Below are positions 47,725 to 57,614 of a DNA stretch of 61,151 bases, one piece after another. Under the pieces are notes generated by a model, which was not told where the DNA came from, did no database searches, and saw only the letters and a program-made list of their open reading frames with translations. Source of the DNA: Rubrivivax sp. Its GTDB lineage: Bacteria > Pseudomonadota > Gammaproteobacteria > Burkholderiales > Burkholderiaceae_C. Location of the stretch: contig JAJTDM010000023.1 of assembly GCA_021300575.1 (NCBI GenBank), forward strand, positions 1 through 61,151, written 5' to 3'. Positions within the stretch are counted from its first letter, which is position 1; each line of letters begins with the position of its first letter. Made by a program: the position numbers and the translations under genes.

Positions 47725-49755
47725 TCAGGCACCGGTGCCCGGCGCTTCGGCCGTGATCTCGACCAGGACACGGCGCGCGGCCACCTGCTCGCCCAAGGCC
47801 ACGTGCAGCGCGGTGACCACGCCAGCCACAGGCGCGCTGTGGACGTGCTCCATCTTCATCGCCTCCAGCGTCAGCACCGCCTGGCCCGCCTGCACGTGAG
47901 CCCCGGGAGCGACCGTCACCGCCACCACGCGACCATTCATCGTGGCGCGCACGCAGCCGTCGCCGCCAGTCTCGCCCTTGCGCGCACTGGCGACGTGCGT
48001 GCGGTCCTCCACGGCTTGGGTGCAGCCCTCGTGAACGAGCCACAAGTCCTGGCCATCCCGCTGGAAGACGATGCGCTCCATCACCCCGTCCACGATGCAG
48101 CGTGCCTCCTGCGCGCCCACTGTCACCGCCTGCAGTTCATGCCTCGTGCCTTCGATCTCCGCCTCGAAGCGCCCCGCCGTGCGTTGGGTCAGGGCAAGGG
48201 CGTGCTCCCGGCCGTCCAGGGAGAGCCGCAGACCCACAGGCAGGCCGTGGGCCAGCGTCGAGGTGCAAGCGTCAGCCGGCACGTGGCGGCTCGCAGGGGC
48301 CTCGCGGGCTGCCCGGACATCACCGCTCGTGCACTGCAGCAGCCAGGCGGCCATGAGCAGGCTGCGCTGGCCGTGGCGCTCGTCCACGGCCAGCAGCTCC
48401 GCCCGGTGGCGCTCGATGAAATCCGTGGTGGCCGCACCCGCCGCAAACTCGGGGTGGGCCAGGCAGCGCGCCAGAAAGGCCTGGTTCGTGGTGACGCCCA
48501 GCGCCACCAGGTCGAGCAGACCGCGGCGCAGGCGCCGCACAGCGTCCTGTCGTGCGGGGCCGTGTGCCACCAGCTTGGCCATCATCGAGTCGTAGAAGGG
48601 CGGCACCGCCGCGCCGTCACACAGGGCGTGTTCCACGCGCAGCCCGTCTGGGGCCTGCCAGCGGCTCAGCGTGCCGCTGCAGGGCATGAAGCCGTTGCGG
48701 GCGTCCTCCGCGCACAGGCGCACCTCGATGGCATGGCCGGACCAGCTGATCTGGTGCTGCTGCAGCGGCAGCGGCTCGCCTGCGGCCACGCGCAGTTGCC
48801 ACTCCACCAGGTCCAGGCCGGTCAGCGCCTCGGTCACCGGATGCTCCACCTGCAGCCGCGTGTTCATCTCCATGAAGTAGTAGCGGCCCTGTTCATCGAG
48901 CAGGAACTCCAGCGTGCCCGCACCCTCGTAGCCTATGGATCGCACCGCTGCCACCGCGGCCTCGCCCATGGCCGCGCGCAGGGCCTCGTCCACGGCGGGC
49001 GAGGGCGACTCCTCGATCAGCTTCTGGTGCCGGCGCTGCACCGAGCAGTCGCGCTCGCCCAGGTGCACGGCTTGGCCGTGGCGGTCGGCAAAGACCTGGA
49101 TCTCGATGTGCCGGGGCCGCTCGATGGCCCGCTCCAGGATGACGGTGGCGTCGCCGAAGGCGTTCCTTGCCTCGGACTGCGCGCTGTGCAGCGCCTGAGC
49201 GAAGTCTTCGGCAGCCGCCACCCGCCGCATGCCGCGCCCACCGCCGCCGGCCGTGGCCTTGATCATCACCGGGTAGCCGATTCTTTCGGCCTCCACGGCC
49301 ATCCGTTCCAGGGCCTGGTCGGCGAGGTCCTCACTCTGAAAGCCGGGCACGCAGGGCACCCCCGCCGCACTCATCAGGCGCTTGGCGCCGGCCTTGTCCC
49401 CCATGTCGCGGATGGCCTGCGGGCTCGGGCCGATGAACACCAGGCCCGCATCAAGGCAGGCTGCAGCGAAGTCCGCGTTCTCCGCCAGGAAGCCGTAGCC
49501 CGGATGCACGGCGTCGGCCCCGCTGGCGCGCGCCGCGTCGATCAAGGCGGCGATGTTGAGGTAGGACTGCGCGGGCGCGGCCGGCCCGATGGCCACGGCC
49601 TGGTCGGCCGCCATCACGTGCGGCGCCTGCGCGTCGGCCTGCGAATACACCGCCACGGTGCGGTAGCCCAGCGCGCGGGCGGTGCGCATCACGCGCAGCG
49701 CGATCTCGCCGCGATTGGCCACCAGGATCTTGGTGAAGGGGCTGGCCTGGCTCAT
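47725..49755 (-). CDS. acyl-CoA carboxylase biotin-containing alpha subunit
   Basis: 676 residues. N-terminal biotin carboxylase (KILVANRGEIALRVMRTARALGY, ATP-grasp KATAGGGGRGMRRV, EMNTRLQVEHPVTEALTGLDLVEWQL) and C-terminal biotinyl domain with EAMKMEH. Architecture and size fit the methylcrotonyl-, geranyl- or propionyl-CoA carboxylase alpha chain. AtuA and the hydratase nearby make geranyl-CoA or methylcrotonyl-CoA-type substrates plausible; the sequence alone does not decide. Confidence 0.92.
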   Translation of the reverse strand: MSQASPFTKILVANRGEIALRVMRTARALGYRTVAVYSQADAQAPHVMAADQAVAIGPAAPAQSYLNIAALIDAARASGADAVHPGYGFLAENADFAAACLDAGLVFIGPSPQAIRDMGDKAGAKRLMSAAGVPCVPGFQSEDLADQALERMAVEAERIGYPVMIKATAGGGGRGMRRVAAAEDFAQALHSAQSEARNAFGDATVILERAIERPRHIEIQVFADRHGQAVHLGERDCSVQRRHQKLIEESPSPAVDEALRAAMGEAAVAAVRSIGYEGAGTLEFLLDEQGRYYFMEMNTRLQVEHPVTEALTGLDLVEWQLRVAAGEPLPLQQHQISWSGHAIEVRLCAEDARNGFMPCSGTLSRWQAPDGLRVEHALCDGAAVPPFYDSMMAKLVAHGPARQDAVRRLRRGLLDLVALGVTTNQAFLARCLAHPEFAAGAATTDFIERHRAELLAVDERHGQRSLLMAAWLLQCTSGDVRAAREAPASRHVPADACTSTLAHGLPVGLRLSLDGREHALALTQRTAGRFEAEIEGTRHELQAVTVGAQEARCIVDGVMERIVFQRDGQDLWLVHEGCTQAVEDRTHVASARKGETGGDGCVRATMNGRVVAVTVAPGAHVQAGQAVLTLEAMKMEHVHSAPVAGVVTALHVALGEQVAARRVLVEITAEAPGTGA

Positions 49756-49780
49756 GGGATCTGTCGCAACTGAAGGCCTC

Positions 49781-51409
49781 TCACGGCCGGGCCACCGAGA
49801 ACTGCATGGCTTGAGGTTGACGTGCCTGGGCCTCCCGGCAGATGGCCAGCACCTGCGCCAGCACCGCGCGGGTGTCGCGCGGGTCGATCACGCCGTCGTC
49901 CAGCAGCAGCGCGCTGGTGCGGAACACGCTCATCTGGCTGTCGAAGCGTTCCACGATGCGCTGTTCCAGGGCGTCCAGCTTCGCCGTGTCGACCTCGCCC
50001 TTGCGGCGCATCCCGGCCTCGGTGACGATGCGCATGGTCTGCGCGGCCTGCTCGCCGCCCATGACGGCGGTCCTGGCGTTGGGCCAGCTGAAGCAGAAGC
50101 GCGGCTGGAACCCGCGGCCGCACATGCCGTAGTTGCCCGCGCCGAAGGAGGCGCCGCAGTACAGCGTGATCTGGGGCACCGTGGCGTTGGTCACGGCCTG
50201 GATCATCTTGGAGCCGTGCTTGATGATGCCCGCTTCCTCATGCGCGCGGCCCACCATGAATCCGGTGGTGTTGTTCAAGTACAGCAGCGGGGTGCGGCTC
50301 TGGCAGCAGGCCTGGATGAAGTGCGTGGCCTTGGTGGCGCCGGCGCTGTCGATAGGGCCGTTGTTGGTGATCACGCCCACCGGCCAGCCCTCGATCTTCA
50401 AGTGCCCGCAGACGGTGGCGCTGCCGTAGTTCCCGCCGAACTCCAGGAATTCGGAATCGTCGGCGATGCGGGCGATGACCTGGCGCATGTCCACCGGACG
50501 CTTGTGGTCGGTGGGCATCAGGCCCAGCAGTTCCTCGGCCTCGTGGCGCGGGGGCTTGAAGCGGCGTGGTGGTGAGGCTGGCCGCACGCTCGGGTGCCGG
50601 CCCCAGTCGATCTGCGCAAGGATCTCCCGCGCCAGGCGCAGGGCGTCGCGGTCGTCCTCGGCCAGGTAGTCGCCCAGGCCCGACACCGAGGTGTGCATCA
50701 CCGCACCGCCCAGTTCCTCTTCGGTGGCCACCTCGCCCGTGGCGGCCTTGAGCAGCGGCGGGCCGGCCAGGAAGGCGCGCGAGCGGTCGCGCACCAGGAT
50801 GATGTAGTCCGACAGCCCGGTCTGGTACGCCCCGCCGGCCGTGGAGGAGCCGTGGGTGACCGTGACCACCGGCAGCCCGGCGGCCGACATGCGCGCCAGG
50901 TTGCGAAACGAACTGCCTCCGCGCACGAAATCCTCCACCCGGTAGGCCAGGAGGTTGGCGCCGGCACTTTCCACCAGCTGCACGTAGGGCAGCTTGTTTT
51001 CCAGCGCGATCTCCTGCGCGCGCAGCAGCTTGTCCAGCCCCATGGGCTGCAAGGCGCCGGCATCGATGCCGGAATCCGAGGCCAGGACCATGCACCGCAC
51101 GCCGCTGACAAAGCCGATGCCGCAGATCACCCCCCCGCCAGGCACGCTGCGCTGCGGGTCGTCGGTGTCCAGGCCGTAGCCTGCCAGGGTGGACAGCTCC
51201 AGGAAAGGCGCGCCTGCGTCCAGCAGCAATGCCACGCGCTCTCGCGGCAGCAACTGCCCGCGCTGCTCGAAACGCCCGCGTGAGGCGGCCGACTTCGCTT
51301 TGGTGCGCTGCTCGAGCTCGCGAACCCGCTCCAGGAGCTCGAGCATGCCGGCGCGCTGGGCCTGGTAACCCGGGCTGCCGACGGAGATGGTGGATTCGAT
51401 CAGGGCCAT
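49781..51409 (-). CDS. acyl-CoA carboxylase carboxyltransferase (beta) subunit
   Basis: 542 residues of the MccB/AtuC/LiuB type. ERVALLLDAGAPFLELSTLAGYG, CMVLASDSGIDAGALQPMG, TGLSDYIILVRDRSRAFLAGPPLLKAATGE, and the C-terminal GAGNYGMCGRGFQPRFCFSWPNARTAVMGGEQAA. It transfers carboxyl from biotin to the acyl-CoA and pairs with the alpha subunit 25 nt downstream. Confidence 0.92.
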   Translation of the reverse strand: MALIESTISVGSPGYQAQRAGMLELLERVRELEQRTKAKSAASRGRFEQRGQLLPRERVALLLDAGAPFLELSTLAGYGLDTDDPQRSVPGGGVICGIGFVSGVRCMVLASDSGIDAGALQPMGLDKLLRAQEIALENKLPYVQLVESAGANLLAYRVEDFVRGGSSFRNLARMSAAGLPVVTVTHGSSTAGGAYQTGLSDYIILVRDRSRAFLAGPPLLKAATGEVATEEELGGAVMHTSVSGLGDYLAEDDRDALRLAREILAQIDWGRHPSVRPASPPRRFKPPRHEAEELLGLMPTDHKRPVDMRQVIARIADDSEFLEFGGNYGSATVCGHLKIEGWPVGVITNNGPIDSAGATKATHFIQACCQSRTPLLYLNNTTGFMVGRAHEEAGIIKHGSKMIQAVTNATVPQITLYCGASFGAGNYGMCGRGFQPRFCFSWPNARTAVMGGEQAAQTMRIVTEAGMRRKGEVDTAKLDALEQRIVERFDSQMSVFRTSALLLDDGVIDPRDTRAVLAQVLAICREAQARQPQAMQFSVARP

Positions 51410-51492
51410 GCAGCGGTGCGGATCAGGTCAGGTGTGGAGGCAGTATGCCGGCGTCCTAGGGGGTCAGCGTGCGACGACGCCCTGTCGGCAGC

Positions 51493-52455
51493 TTAGGCAG
51501 ACTGCCCGCTCGGCGTCTTGCGCCCAGTGGCTGCCGGTGCGCCGTGTCGCCACCAGGCACGGTGCTTGTCCAGCAATGCCGCCGGCGCGTAGGACATCTT
51601 GGTGCGCCGGAAGTTCGGCAGCCCGAGATCCTGCTCGAAGTTCAGCCACCTCAGGGGTGGCTCTGCTGTGGCGGCGCGGTGGCGCGCGTAGTGCTGGAAC
51701 AAGGCCTGCGGCACACCCTTGAAACGTCCCAGCCCTTTGGCGAAGCGGATCACGTCCACGCCAGGCTGCAGCGCCTGGCCCAGCACGAAGCCGGCCGGCT
51801 CACTGTCGGCACGCAGCAGCCACCCCTGCAGCCCCAGTTCGGCAGCCCATGCCAGGGCTTCGCGGCACGCGCCATCGTCGGCGTCACCGGCCGTCTTTCC
51901 CTTGTCCGCAAGCCAGGCCTGCAGCACCCCTTCGGCCTCGGCCCGCAAGGCCGGCCCGTAGGGCAGGATCTCGACGCGGTGCGCATCCAGCAGCTGCGCC
52001 ACAAGGTTGCGCTTCTTGCGCAGCGCGCCGCCGCGGTAATGAAGGAAGTGGGACACCGGGTAAAGGTAGTCGGCATCGTCGCGCAAGGCCACCGTCTCGA
52101 ACACCGAGGGGTCGAGCCGGCGGGCCTGGGGGGCAGACAGCGGGAAGAAGCCCTCGTGGCCTTGCAGCAGTTGCTCCAGCGCCGCGGCCGGCGCCTCGTG
52201 CAGCGGGAACAGCGCGAAGACATGCCGCATGCCGTCATAGGTGCGCCCGCTCAGATGCGGCCAGGGGCCGTCTACGAAGCGCCAGGCGTGCGCCTGCCGG
52301 AACAGGAACAGGTTCGAGAACGACCAGTCCGACAACGCCGACTCCGCGCTGCCTTCGGCCAGTTTCGCCATCAGCGCTTCAATGCGCGGGCGCAGCGCCA
52401 GCGTGAGGGACACACCGCCTGCACCCGACCCGCCGTCACCGACCTCCACACTCAC
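51493..52455 (-). CDS. DUF2156 domain protein (GNAT-like)
   Basis: 320 residues. LSDWSFSNLFLFRQAHAW, DYLYPVSHFLHYRGGALRKKRNLVAQLL and the C-terminal LNFEQDLGLPNFRRTKMSYAPAALLDKHRA are DUF2156 hallmarks, shared with the catalytic domain of phosphatidylglycerol lysyltransferase. No transmembrane part is present, so it is the soluble form with unknown acceptor. It overlaps the preceding DinB-like gene by 4 nt. Confidence 0.8.
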   Translation of the reverse strand: MSVEVGDGGSGAGGVSLTLALRPRIEALMAKLAEGSAESALSDWSFSNLFLFRQAHAWRFVDGPWPHLSGRTYDGMRHVFALFPLHEAPAAALEQLLQGHEGFFPLSAPQARRLDPSVFETVALRDDADYLYPVSHFLHYRGGALRKKRNLVAQLLDAHRVEILPYGPALRAEAEGVLQAWLADKGKTAGDADDGACREALAWAAELGLQGWLLRADSEPAGFVLGQALQPGVDVIRFAKGLGRFKGVPQALFQHYARHRAATAEPPLRWLNFEQDLGLPNFRRTKMSYAPAALLDKHRAWWRHGAPAATGRKTPSGQSA

Positions 52456-53261
52456 GGGTTTTCGTACCGAGGACGGCGCACGCCGGGGGCCGGCCCGTCA
52501 GCAGGGGGCCCGGCGAAACATTGCGCGATGGCCATCCACTGGCGCGCAGCCGGGCCTGATACCTGCAGCGAGGTGTCATCCACATGCCGTCGCTGTGTGA
52601 CGACGAGGCAGAAGTCCTCGGCCGGGCCCCGTACCGACGACTCGGCACCCGGTTCACCCCAGGACCAGACTTGACCCCCCGGGGCCATCAGCTCGATCCG
52701 GGGTGGCATGCCCGGCTCCGGCAGCCCGCGGTTCGCGAAGGACCAGCCAAAGGTCGTCGCGCCGATGTGCGCAATGTGGCGCAACCGGTCGCTGGGGGGT
52801 CGGCGTCTGGGCAGCAGGTCCCAGACGTCCTGACCATGGGCCCAGGTTTCCATCAGGCGGGCTGTCACGAAGGAGCGTGCGCTCATCGAGGGCCCGTACC
52901 AAGGCAGGCGCGCCTTCGCGTCCAGACCGGACAAGGCCTGCACCAGGGCCTGGTAGCAGTTGCGCCAACGCTCCAGCAGTGCGCCCCCCTGCAGAGGCCC
53001 GAAGTGTGCCCGCGCGACGGCGCTGATCTGGCCGCCTCGCGCCATCTGGTCGTTCAGTGCCGCGGCCCCGGCGCTGAAGGCGGGCTCATCGAGCACGGCC
53101 TGCAGCGCGGTTTCGTCGAAATAGCACAGGTGCGCCACCTCGTCCCATGCCGACCAGCCGTGGAAGGGCCCGCGCTGGTGCCACTGCGTGGCGCTGAGGG
53201 TGGCGCACAGGGCGTCGAGTTCGCGGTACTCGTCCAGCAGGTCCTGACAGGTCTGTTTCAT
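52452..53261 (-). CDS. DinB/mycothiol-dependent isomerase-like protein (TIGR03084 family)
   Basis: 269 residues. FHGWSAWDEVAHLCYFDETAL and RSFVTARLMETWAHGQDVWDLL carry the three metal-binding histidines/acidic residues of the DinB-like four-helix fold; RHIAHIGATTFGWSFANRG follows. The family is annotated TIGR03084 and is metal-binding, with unknown reaction. Co-occurrence with acyl-CoA carboxylase and AtuA suggests a role in acid catabolism. The start MKQTCQDLLDEY is preferred over an upstream frame that covers the promoter region. Confidence 0.8.
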   Translation of the reverse strand: MKQTCQDLLDEYRELDALCATLSATQWHQRGPFHGWSAWDEVAHLCYFDETALQAVLDEPAFSAGAAALNDQMARGGQISAVARAHFGPLQGGALLERWRNCYQALVQALSGLDAKARLPWYGPSMSARSFVTARLMETWAHGQDVWDLLPRRRPPSDRLRHIAHIGATTFGWSFANRGLPEPGMPPRIELMAPGGQVWSWGEPGAESSVRGPAEDFCLVVTQRRHVDDTSLQVSGPAARQWMAIAQCFAGPPADGPAPGVRRPRYENP

Positions 53262-53473
53262 CGCTCCATCGTCCTTGCGGCGGGCGGCCCGCCCCTTCGG
53301 CACCCGCATTAGAAGACAACACCGGCACCGAAGACAGGCCCGGCATCCGGTCAGCGCCTGGACACAAGCCGGTGCCGGCGGGGTGATGGCAGGATGACGA
53401 CTGCCGGGGCCGGGATGCCGGCTTCGAACCCTGCGCTGCCTGCGGGGCATGCAATGTCCAGCCAAGGAAGCAC

Positions 53474-55318
53474 ATGGACCACCCCCCGCAAGACCGCATC
53501 ATCCGCATCGGCGGCGCCTCCGGCTTCTGGGGCGACAGCATGGTGGCCGCACCGCAGCTCGTGGCCAAGGGCGCGCTCGACTACCTGGTGTTCGATTACC
53601 TGGCCGAGACCACCATGGCCGTGCTGGCCGGGGCGCGCGCCAAGCGGCCCGAGCTGGGCTACGCCACCGATTTCGTGGACATCGCGATGAAGGCGGTGCT
53701 GCCCGAGGTGATGCGCCAGGGCATCAAGGTGGTGGCCAACGCCGGCGGCATCCACCCCCAGGGCTGCGCCGATGCGCTGCGCGCCCTGGCCGACAGCCTG
53801 GGCCTGAAGCCGCGCATCGCCGTGGTACTGGGCGACGACGTGAGCCCGCTACTGCCCACCCTGCGCGCGGCCGGCACGCGCGATCTGGCCACGGGCCAGC
53901 CCCTGCCCGAGCGAGTGCTCAGCGCCAACGCCTACCTGGGCGCACTGCCGGTGGCGCGCGCGCTGGCCGAAGGGGCGGACATCGTCATCACCGGCCGCTG
54001 CGTGGACAGCGCGGTGACTCTGGGGCCGCTGATGCACGAGTTCGGCTGGACGGCGCAGGACCACGACCTGCTGGCCGCGGGCAGCCTGGCCGGGCACCTC
54101 ATCGAGTGCGGCTGCCAGGCCACGGGCGGCCTGCACACCGACTGGCAGGACATCCCGGACTGGCCCGACATCGGCTACCCCGTCCTGGAGTGCCACGCCG
54201 ACGGCCGCTTTGTTCTCACCAAGCCCGAGGGCACGGGCGGACGTGTGCTGCGCGCCGCCGTGGCCGAGCAACTGCTGTACGAGATCGGCGACCCTGGCGC
54301 CTACCAACTGCCCGACGTGTGCTGCGATTTCCGCCAGGTGCGCATCGAGCAGCAGGGGCTTGATCGCGTGGAAGTCAGCGGTGCTCGCGGAACCCCGCCC
54401 ACGGCGCAGTACAAGGTGTCAGCCACCGCGCTGGACGGCTACCGCTGCGCCGGAACGCTGGTGATCGTGGGCATGGACGCCGCCGCCAAGGCCCGGCGCA
54501 CGGGCGAGGCCATCCTGCAGCGCGTGCGCCGCATCCTGCTGGCCCAGGGCCTGCCCGACTTCAAGGCCACGGCCGTGGAACTGCTGGGCGCCGAGACCCT
54601 GTACGGCCCCCACGCCCGCACCGGCGCGGCGCGTGAGGTGATGCTGCGCGTGGTGGCTGACCACGCGATGAAGCCGGCGCTCGAGATCTTTGCGCGCGAG
54701 ATCGCGCCCGCGGGCACCTCCTGGTCGCCCGGCACCACCAGCCCGGGCGGCGGCCGGCCCTCGCCATCGCCCCTGATCAAGCCCCTGGCCTTCTTCGTCG
54801 ACAAGGCGGCGGTGCCGGTGCAGGTGGTGCTGGACGGGCAGGCGCTGGCCGTGGAGGTGCCGCCGGCCGGGCCGGTGCTGCCCGTGGACCTGCCGCCGGC
54901 GGGCCGCGCGGCACCGCCGCAGAGCCTGCCCGAGCCCGCGCCCTGGGGGGACGACACCGCCGAGGAGCCCGAGGCGCAGATCGAGGTGCCCCTGGTGCGT
55001 CTGGCCTGGGCGCGCAGCGGCGACAAGGGCAACACCGCCAACATCGGCGTCATTGCGCGCCGGCCCGAATGGCTGCCGCTGTTGTGGGCGCGCCTGACGC
55101 CCCAGGCCGTGCACGCGCACCTGGCGCACCTGGTGCGCGGCCCGGTGGAGCGCTTCCACCTGCCGGGCATCAGCGCCATGAACTTCCTGCTGCACGAGGC
55201 CCTGGACGGCGGCGGCCCCGCCTCGCGCCGCATGGACCCGCTGGGCAAGGGCCTGGCGCAGATCTTGTTGGACATGCCGGTGCGGGTGCCGGCGTCGTGG
55301 GGGGGAGAGGCTGGCTGA
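53474..55318 (+). CDS. AtuA-family protein (acyclic terpene utilisation, DUF1446)
   Basis: 614 residues. N-terminal IRIGGASGFWGDSMVAAPQLVAKGALDYLVFDYLAETTM and ANAGGIHPQGCADALRALA are DUF1446/AtuA signatures; a C-terminal domain begins VRLAWARSGDKGNTANIGVIARRP. AtuA is required for citronellol/geraniol degradation in Pseudomonas but its reaction is unresolved. It is divergent from the DinB-like/DUF2156/carboxylase genes. The end reads PASWGGEAG, whereas the fragment at 57254 retains PASWLG, suggesting the last codons were altered at the junction. Confidence 0.9.
   Translation: MDHPPQDRIIRIGGASGFWGDSMVAAPQLVAKGALDYLVFDYLAETTMAVLAGARAKRPELGYATDFVDIAMKAVLPEVMRQGIKVVANAGGIHPQGCADALRALADSLGLKPRIAVVLGDDVSPLLPTLRAAGTRDLATGQPLPERVLSANAYLGALPVARALAEGADIVITGRCVDSAVTLGPLMHEFGWTAQDHDLLAAGSLAGHLIECGCQATGGLHTDWQDIPDWPDIGYPVLECHADGRFVLTKPEGTGGRVLRAAVAEQLLYEIGDPGAYQLPDVCCDFRQVRIEQQGLDRVEVSGARGTPPTAQYKVSATALDGYRCAGTLVIVGMDAAAKARRTGEAILQRVRRILLAQGLPDFKATAVELLGAETLYGPHARTGAAREVMLRVVADHAMKPALEIFAREIAPAGTSWSPGTTSPGGGRPSPSPLIKPLAFFVDKAAVPVQVVLDGQALAVEVPPAGPVLPVDLPPAGRAAPPQSLPEPAPWGDDTAEEPEAQIEVPLVRLAWARSGDKGNTANIGVIARRPEWLPLLWARLTPQAVHAHLAHLVRGPVERFHLPGISAMNFLLHEALDGGGPASRRMDPLGKGLAQILLDMPVRVPASWGGEAG
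55208..55300 (+). repeat. AtuA 3'-end repeat (copy 1, within the gene)
   Basis: 93 bp encoding the ASRRMDPLGKGLAQ-LLDMPVRVPASW region. It matches 57254-57346 with three mismatches. The pair brackets the acyl-CoA synthetase gene. Confidence 0.9.
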
Positions 55319-55544
55319 GCCGGCCCCGGCAAGCCAGCTGGCGCCCACCCCCAGATCTTTTCCGAGTCCGCTGACAGGTGCCTTGACGCCGGCGCCTCGC
55401 CTGTGGCCGCACGCGTTGCGACAGGTTTTGCGCATGTTCAGCGTGCGCAATGCCTGGACTCCGGCGGCAGGCAGCCGAAGATCATGGCACCCATGCTGGA
55501 GCGGCTCGGTACACTGGACATCGGGACACCAGACAGGGTTTTTC

Positions 55545-57182
55545 ATGATTGGATTGATGCAGCATCATCCTTTGTTGATTTCGTCGCTGATCGACCACGC
55601 GGCCAAGGTGCACCAGGGCGCGGAGATCGTGTCGCACATGCCCGGCGCGCCCGCGCACCGCTGCAGCTATGTTGACGTCGCACGGCGGGCGCGCCAGCTC
55701 GCGCAGGCCGTGAAGGCGCTGGGCATCCGCGAAGGGGACCGCGTCGGCACCATGGCCTGGAACGGCTATCGCCACCTTGAGCTGTTCTTTGGCGTTTCCG
55801 GCATGGGCGCCGTCCTGCACACGGTGAACCCCCGGCTCTTCCCCGAGCAGATCGCCTACATCGTCAACCATGCCGAGAATCAGGTCCTCTTCTTCGACGT
55901 CGGCTTCGCGCCTTTGGTTGCAATGCTTGCGAAGCAGCTCAACAGCGTGCGCCATTTCGTCGCCATGACGGATCGCGAACACATGCCCGACGAGGCGATT
56001 CCGAACCTGCTCTGTTACGAGGACTTGGTCGGGGCTCAGGACGGCACCCTGGAATGGCCGGTGCTCGACGAGCGCTCGGCGTCCTCGCTGTGCTACACCT
56101 CCGGCACCACGGGCAATCCCAAAGGTGTGCTTTACACGCACCGCTCGACGCTGCTGCACGCGTCGCTCGCCTGCATGACCGACGGCATGGCGATGTCGGC
56201 CCGCGACATGCTGTTCATGGCCTCGCCCATGTTCCACGTCAACGCCTGGGGCATGCCCTATGCCTGCGCGCTCTCGGGCGCGAGCATGGTGTTGCCCGGA
56301 TCGGGACTCGACGGGGCCAGCATATACGCCGCGATGAAGACTGAGCGCGTCACCGTCGCGCTGGGCGTGCCAACCGTGTGGATGGGACTGCAGCAGCACG
56401 TCGCGACCCAGGGACTCAAGCCACGCGAGGACCTGTGCATCGAGCGTGTGCTGATCGGCGGGGCGGCCGCGCCGCGCGCCGTGGTGGAGACGTTCGCCAA
56501 TGAGTTCGGCACGCGCGTCCTGCACGCGTGGGGCATGACCGAAACCTCTCCGCTTGCGACTCTCGCCAACCCCCTGCGCAAGCACCGCGACCTGACGACG
56601 GAGCAATACGTGACGCTGCAGGCCAAGCAGGGCCGCGTCCCCTACGGTGTGCAGATCAAGCTGGTCGATGACCACGGCAAGGAGCTGCCCCACGATGGCC
56701 AGGCCGTCGGGCACCTGCTCGTGCGTGGCCACTGGATCGCATCGGGCTACTTCCGTGCTGAAGGAGGCGCCATCCTGGACGAGGAAGGCTGGTTCGACAC
56801 CGGCGACATCGCGACCATCGACGCAGACGGCTACATGCAGATCACCGACCGTGCCAAGGACCTCATCAAGTCTGGCGGTGAATGGATCTCGTCTATAGCT
56901 CTGGAGAACGCCGCCGTCGGACACCCCTGCGTGGCCGAAGCGGCTGTCATCGCGATCGCCCACGACAAGTGGCAGGAGCGGCCGTTGATGCTGGTGATGC
57001 GGCGCCCGGGCAAGGACGTCAGCAAGGAAGAGCTGCTGGGCTTCCTCGCGGACAAGGTCGCGAGCTGGTGGCTGCCAGACGACGTCCTCTTCGTCGAGGA
57101 GCTTCCCCACACGGCGACGGGCAAGCTTCAGAAGATGAAGCTGAGGCAGATGTACGGCGGCCACAGACCTTCGAGCGGCTGA
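55545..57182 (+). CDS. medium-chain acyl-CoA synthetase (AlkK-like)
   Basis: 545-residue ANL ligase. [71 protein letters not shown] and the catalytic Lys in [31 protein letters not shown] is the normal AlkK-type N-terminus. It is the only gene between the two AtuA-tail repeats and appears inserted with one of them. Likely activates medium-chain or terpenoid acids. Confidence 0.9.
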   Translation: MIGLMQHHPLLISSLIDHAAKVHQGAEIVSHMPGAPAHRCSYVDVARRARQLAQAVKALGIREGDRVGTMAWNGYRHLELFFGVSGMGAVLHTVNPRLFPEQIAYIVNHAENQVLFFDVGFAPLVAMLAKQLNSVRHFVAMTDREHMPDEAIPNLLCYEDLVGAQDGTLEWPVLDERSASSLCYTSGTTGNPKGVLYTHRSTLLHASLACMTDGMAMSARDMLFMASPMFHVNAWGMPYACALSGASMVLPGSGLDGASIYAAMKTERVTVALGVPTVWMGLQQHVATQGLKPREDLCIERVLIGGAAAPRAVVETFANEFGTRVLHAWGMTETSPLATLANPLRKHRDLTTEQYVTLQAKQGRVPYGVQIKLVDDHGKELPHDGQAVGHLLVRGHWIASGYFRAEGGAILDEEGWFDTGDIATIDADGYMQITDRAKDLIKSGGEWISSIALENAAVGHPCVAEAAVIAIAHDKWQERPLMLVMRRPGKDVSKEELLGFLADKVASWWLPDDVLFVEELPHTATGKLQKMKLRQMYGGHRPSSG

Positions 57183-57253
57183 GGCCCACCACTTTCCCGA
57201 TGGGGATCTCAGGGCTCGGCAATATCGAGGCGCCGATCGAAGGTCACGACATT

Positions 57254-57355
57254 GGCGGCGGCCGCGCCTCGCGCCGCATGGACCCGCTGGGCAAGGGCCT
57301 GGCGCAGATCCTGCTGGACATGCCGGTGCGGGTGCCGGCGTCGTGGCTGGGATAG
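57254..57355 (+). pseudogene. AtuA C-terminal gene fragment (repeat copy 2)
   Basis: Encodes the last ~33 residues of an AtuA-family protein, ending PASWLG and a TAG stop. It shares 90 of 93 bp with 55208-55300. No AtuA sequence precedes it. Confidence 0.88.
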
Positions 57356-57398
57356 TATCGTCGGCCCAGGGAGACCCACAAAAGGACAACACCAGCCC

Positions 57399-57614
57399 AT
57401 GCTCACCCCTGAGCAACAGGCACGCGTGGCCATGGATCAACTGCTCAGCGCAGCCGGCTGGGCCGTGCAGGATTTGAAGGCCTACCACGTGCATGCGGCA
57501 CGTGGGGTGGACCTGTGGGAGTTGGGGCCGAGCCCTTGTCACGGGCGCATCAAGTGGAAGGATGCGCAGGGGCGGACGCTGAAGGCCTTGCAGGAGCAGG
57601 AGGCGGCGGCGTGA
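57399..57614 (+). pseudogene. HsdR N-terminal remnant
   Basis: 71 codons. The first ~37 residues (MLTPEQQARVAMDQLLSAAGW, then VQDLKAYHVHAARGV) match the conserved N-terminus of type I restriction HsdR subunits. The rest (LWELGPSPCHGRIKWKDAQG onward) is unrelated to HsdR. The GTGA overlap with the Schlafen-domain gene suggests it is still translated and coupled. It may be a decayed hsdR start, or a small coupled ORF of new function. Confidence 0.6.

Noticed and set aside
47530..49773. 747-codon open frame opposite the biotin carboxylase gene
   Set aside because: Shadow of the carboxylase alpha subunit; no domain-like pattern.
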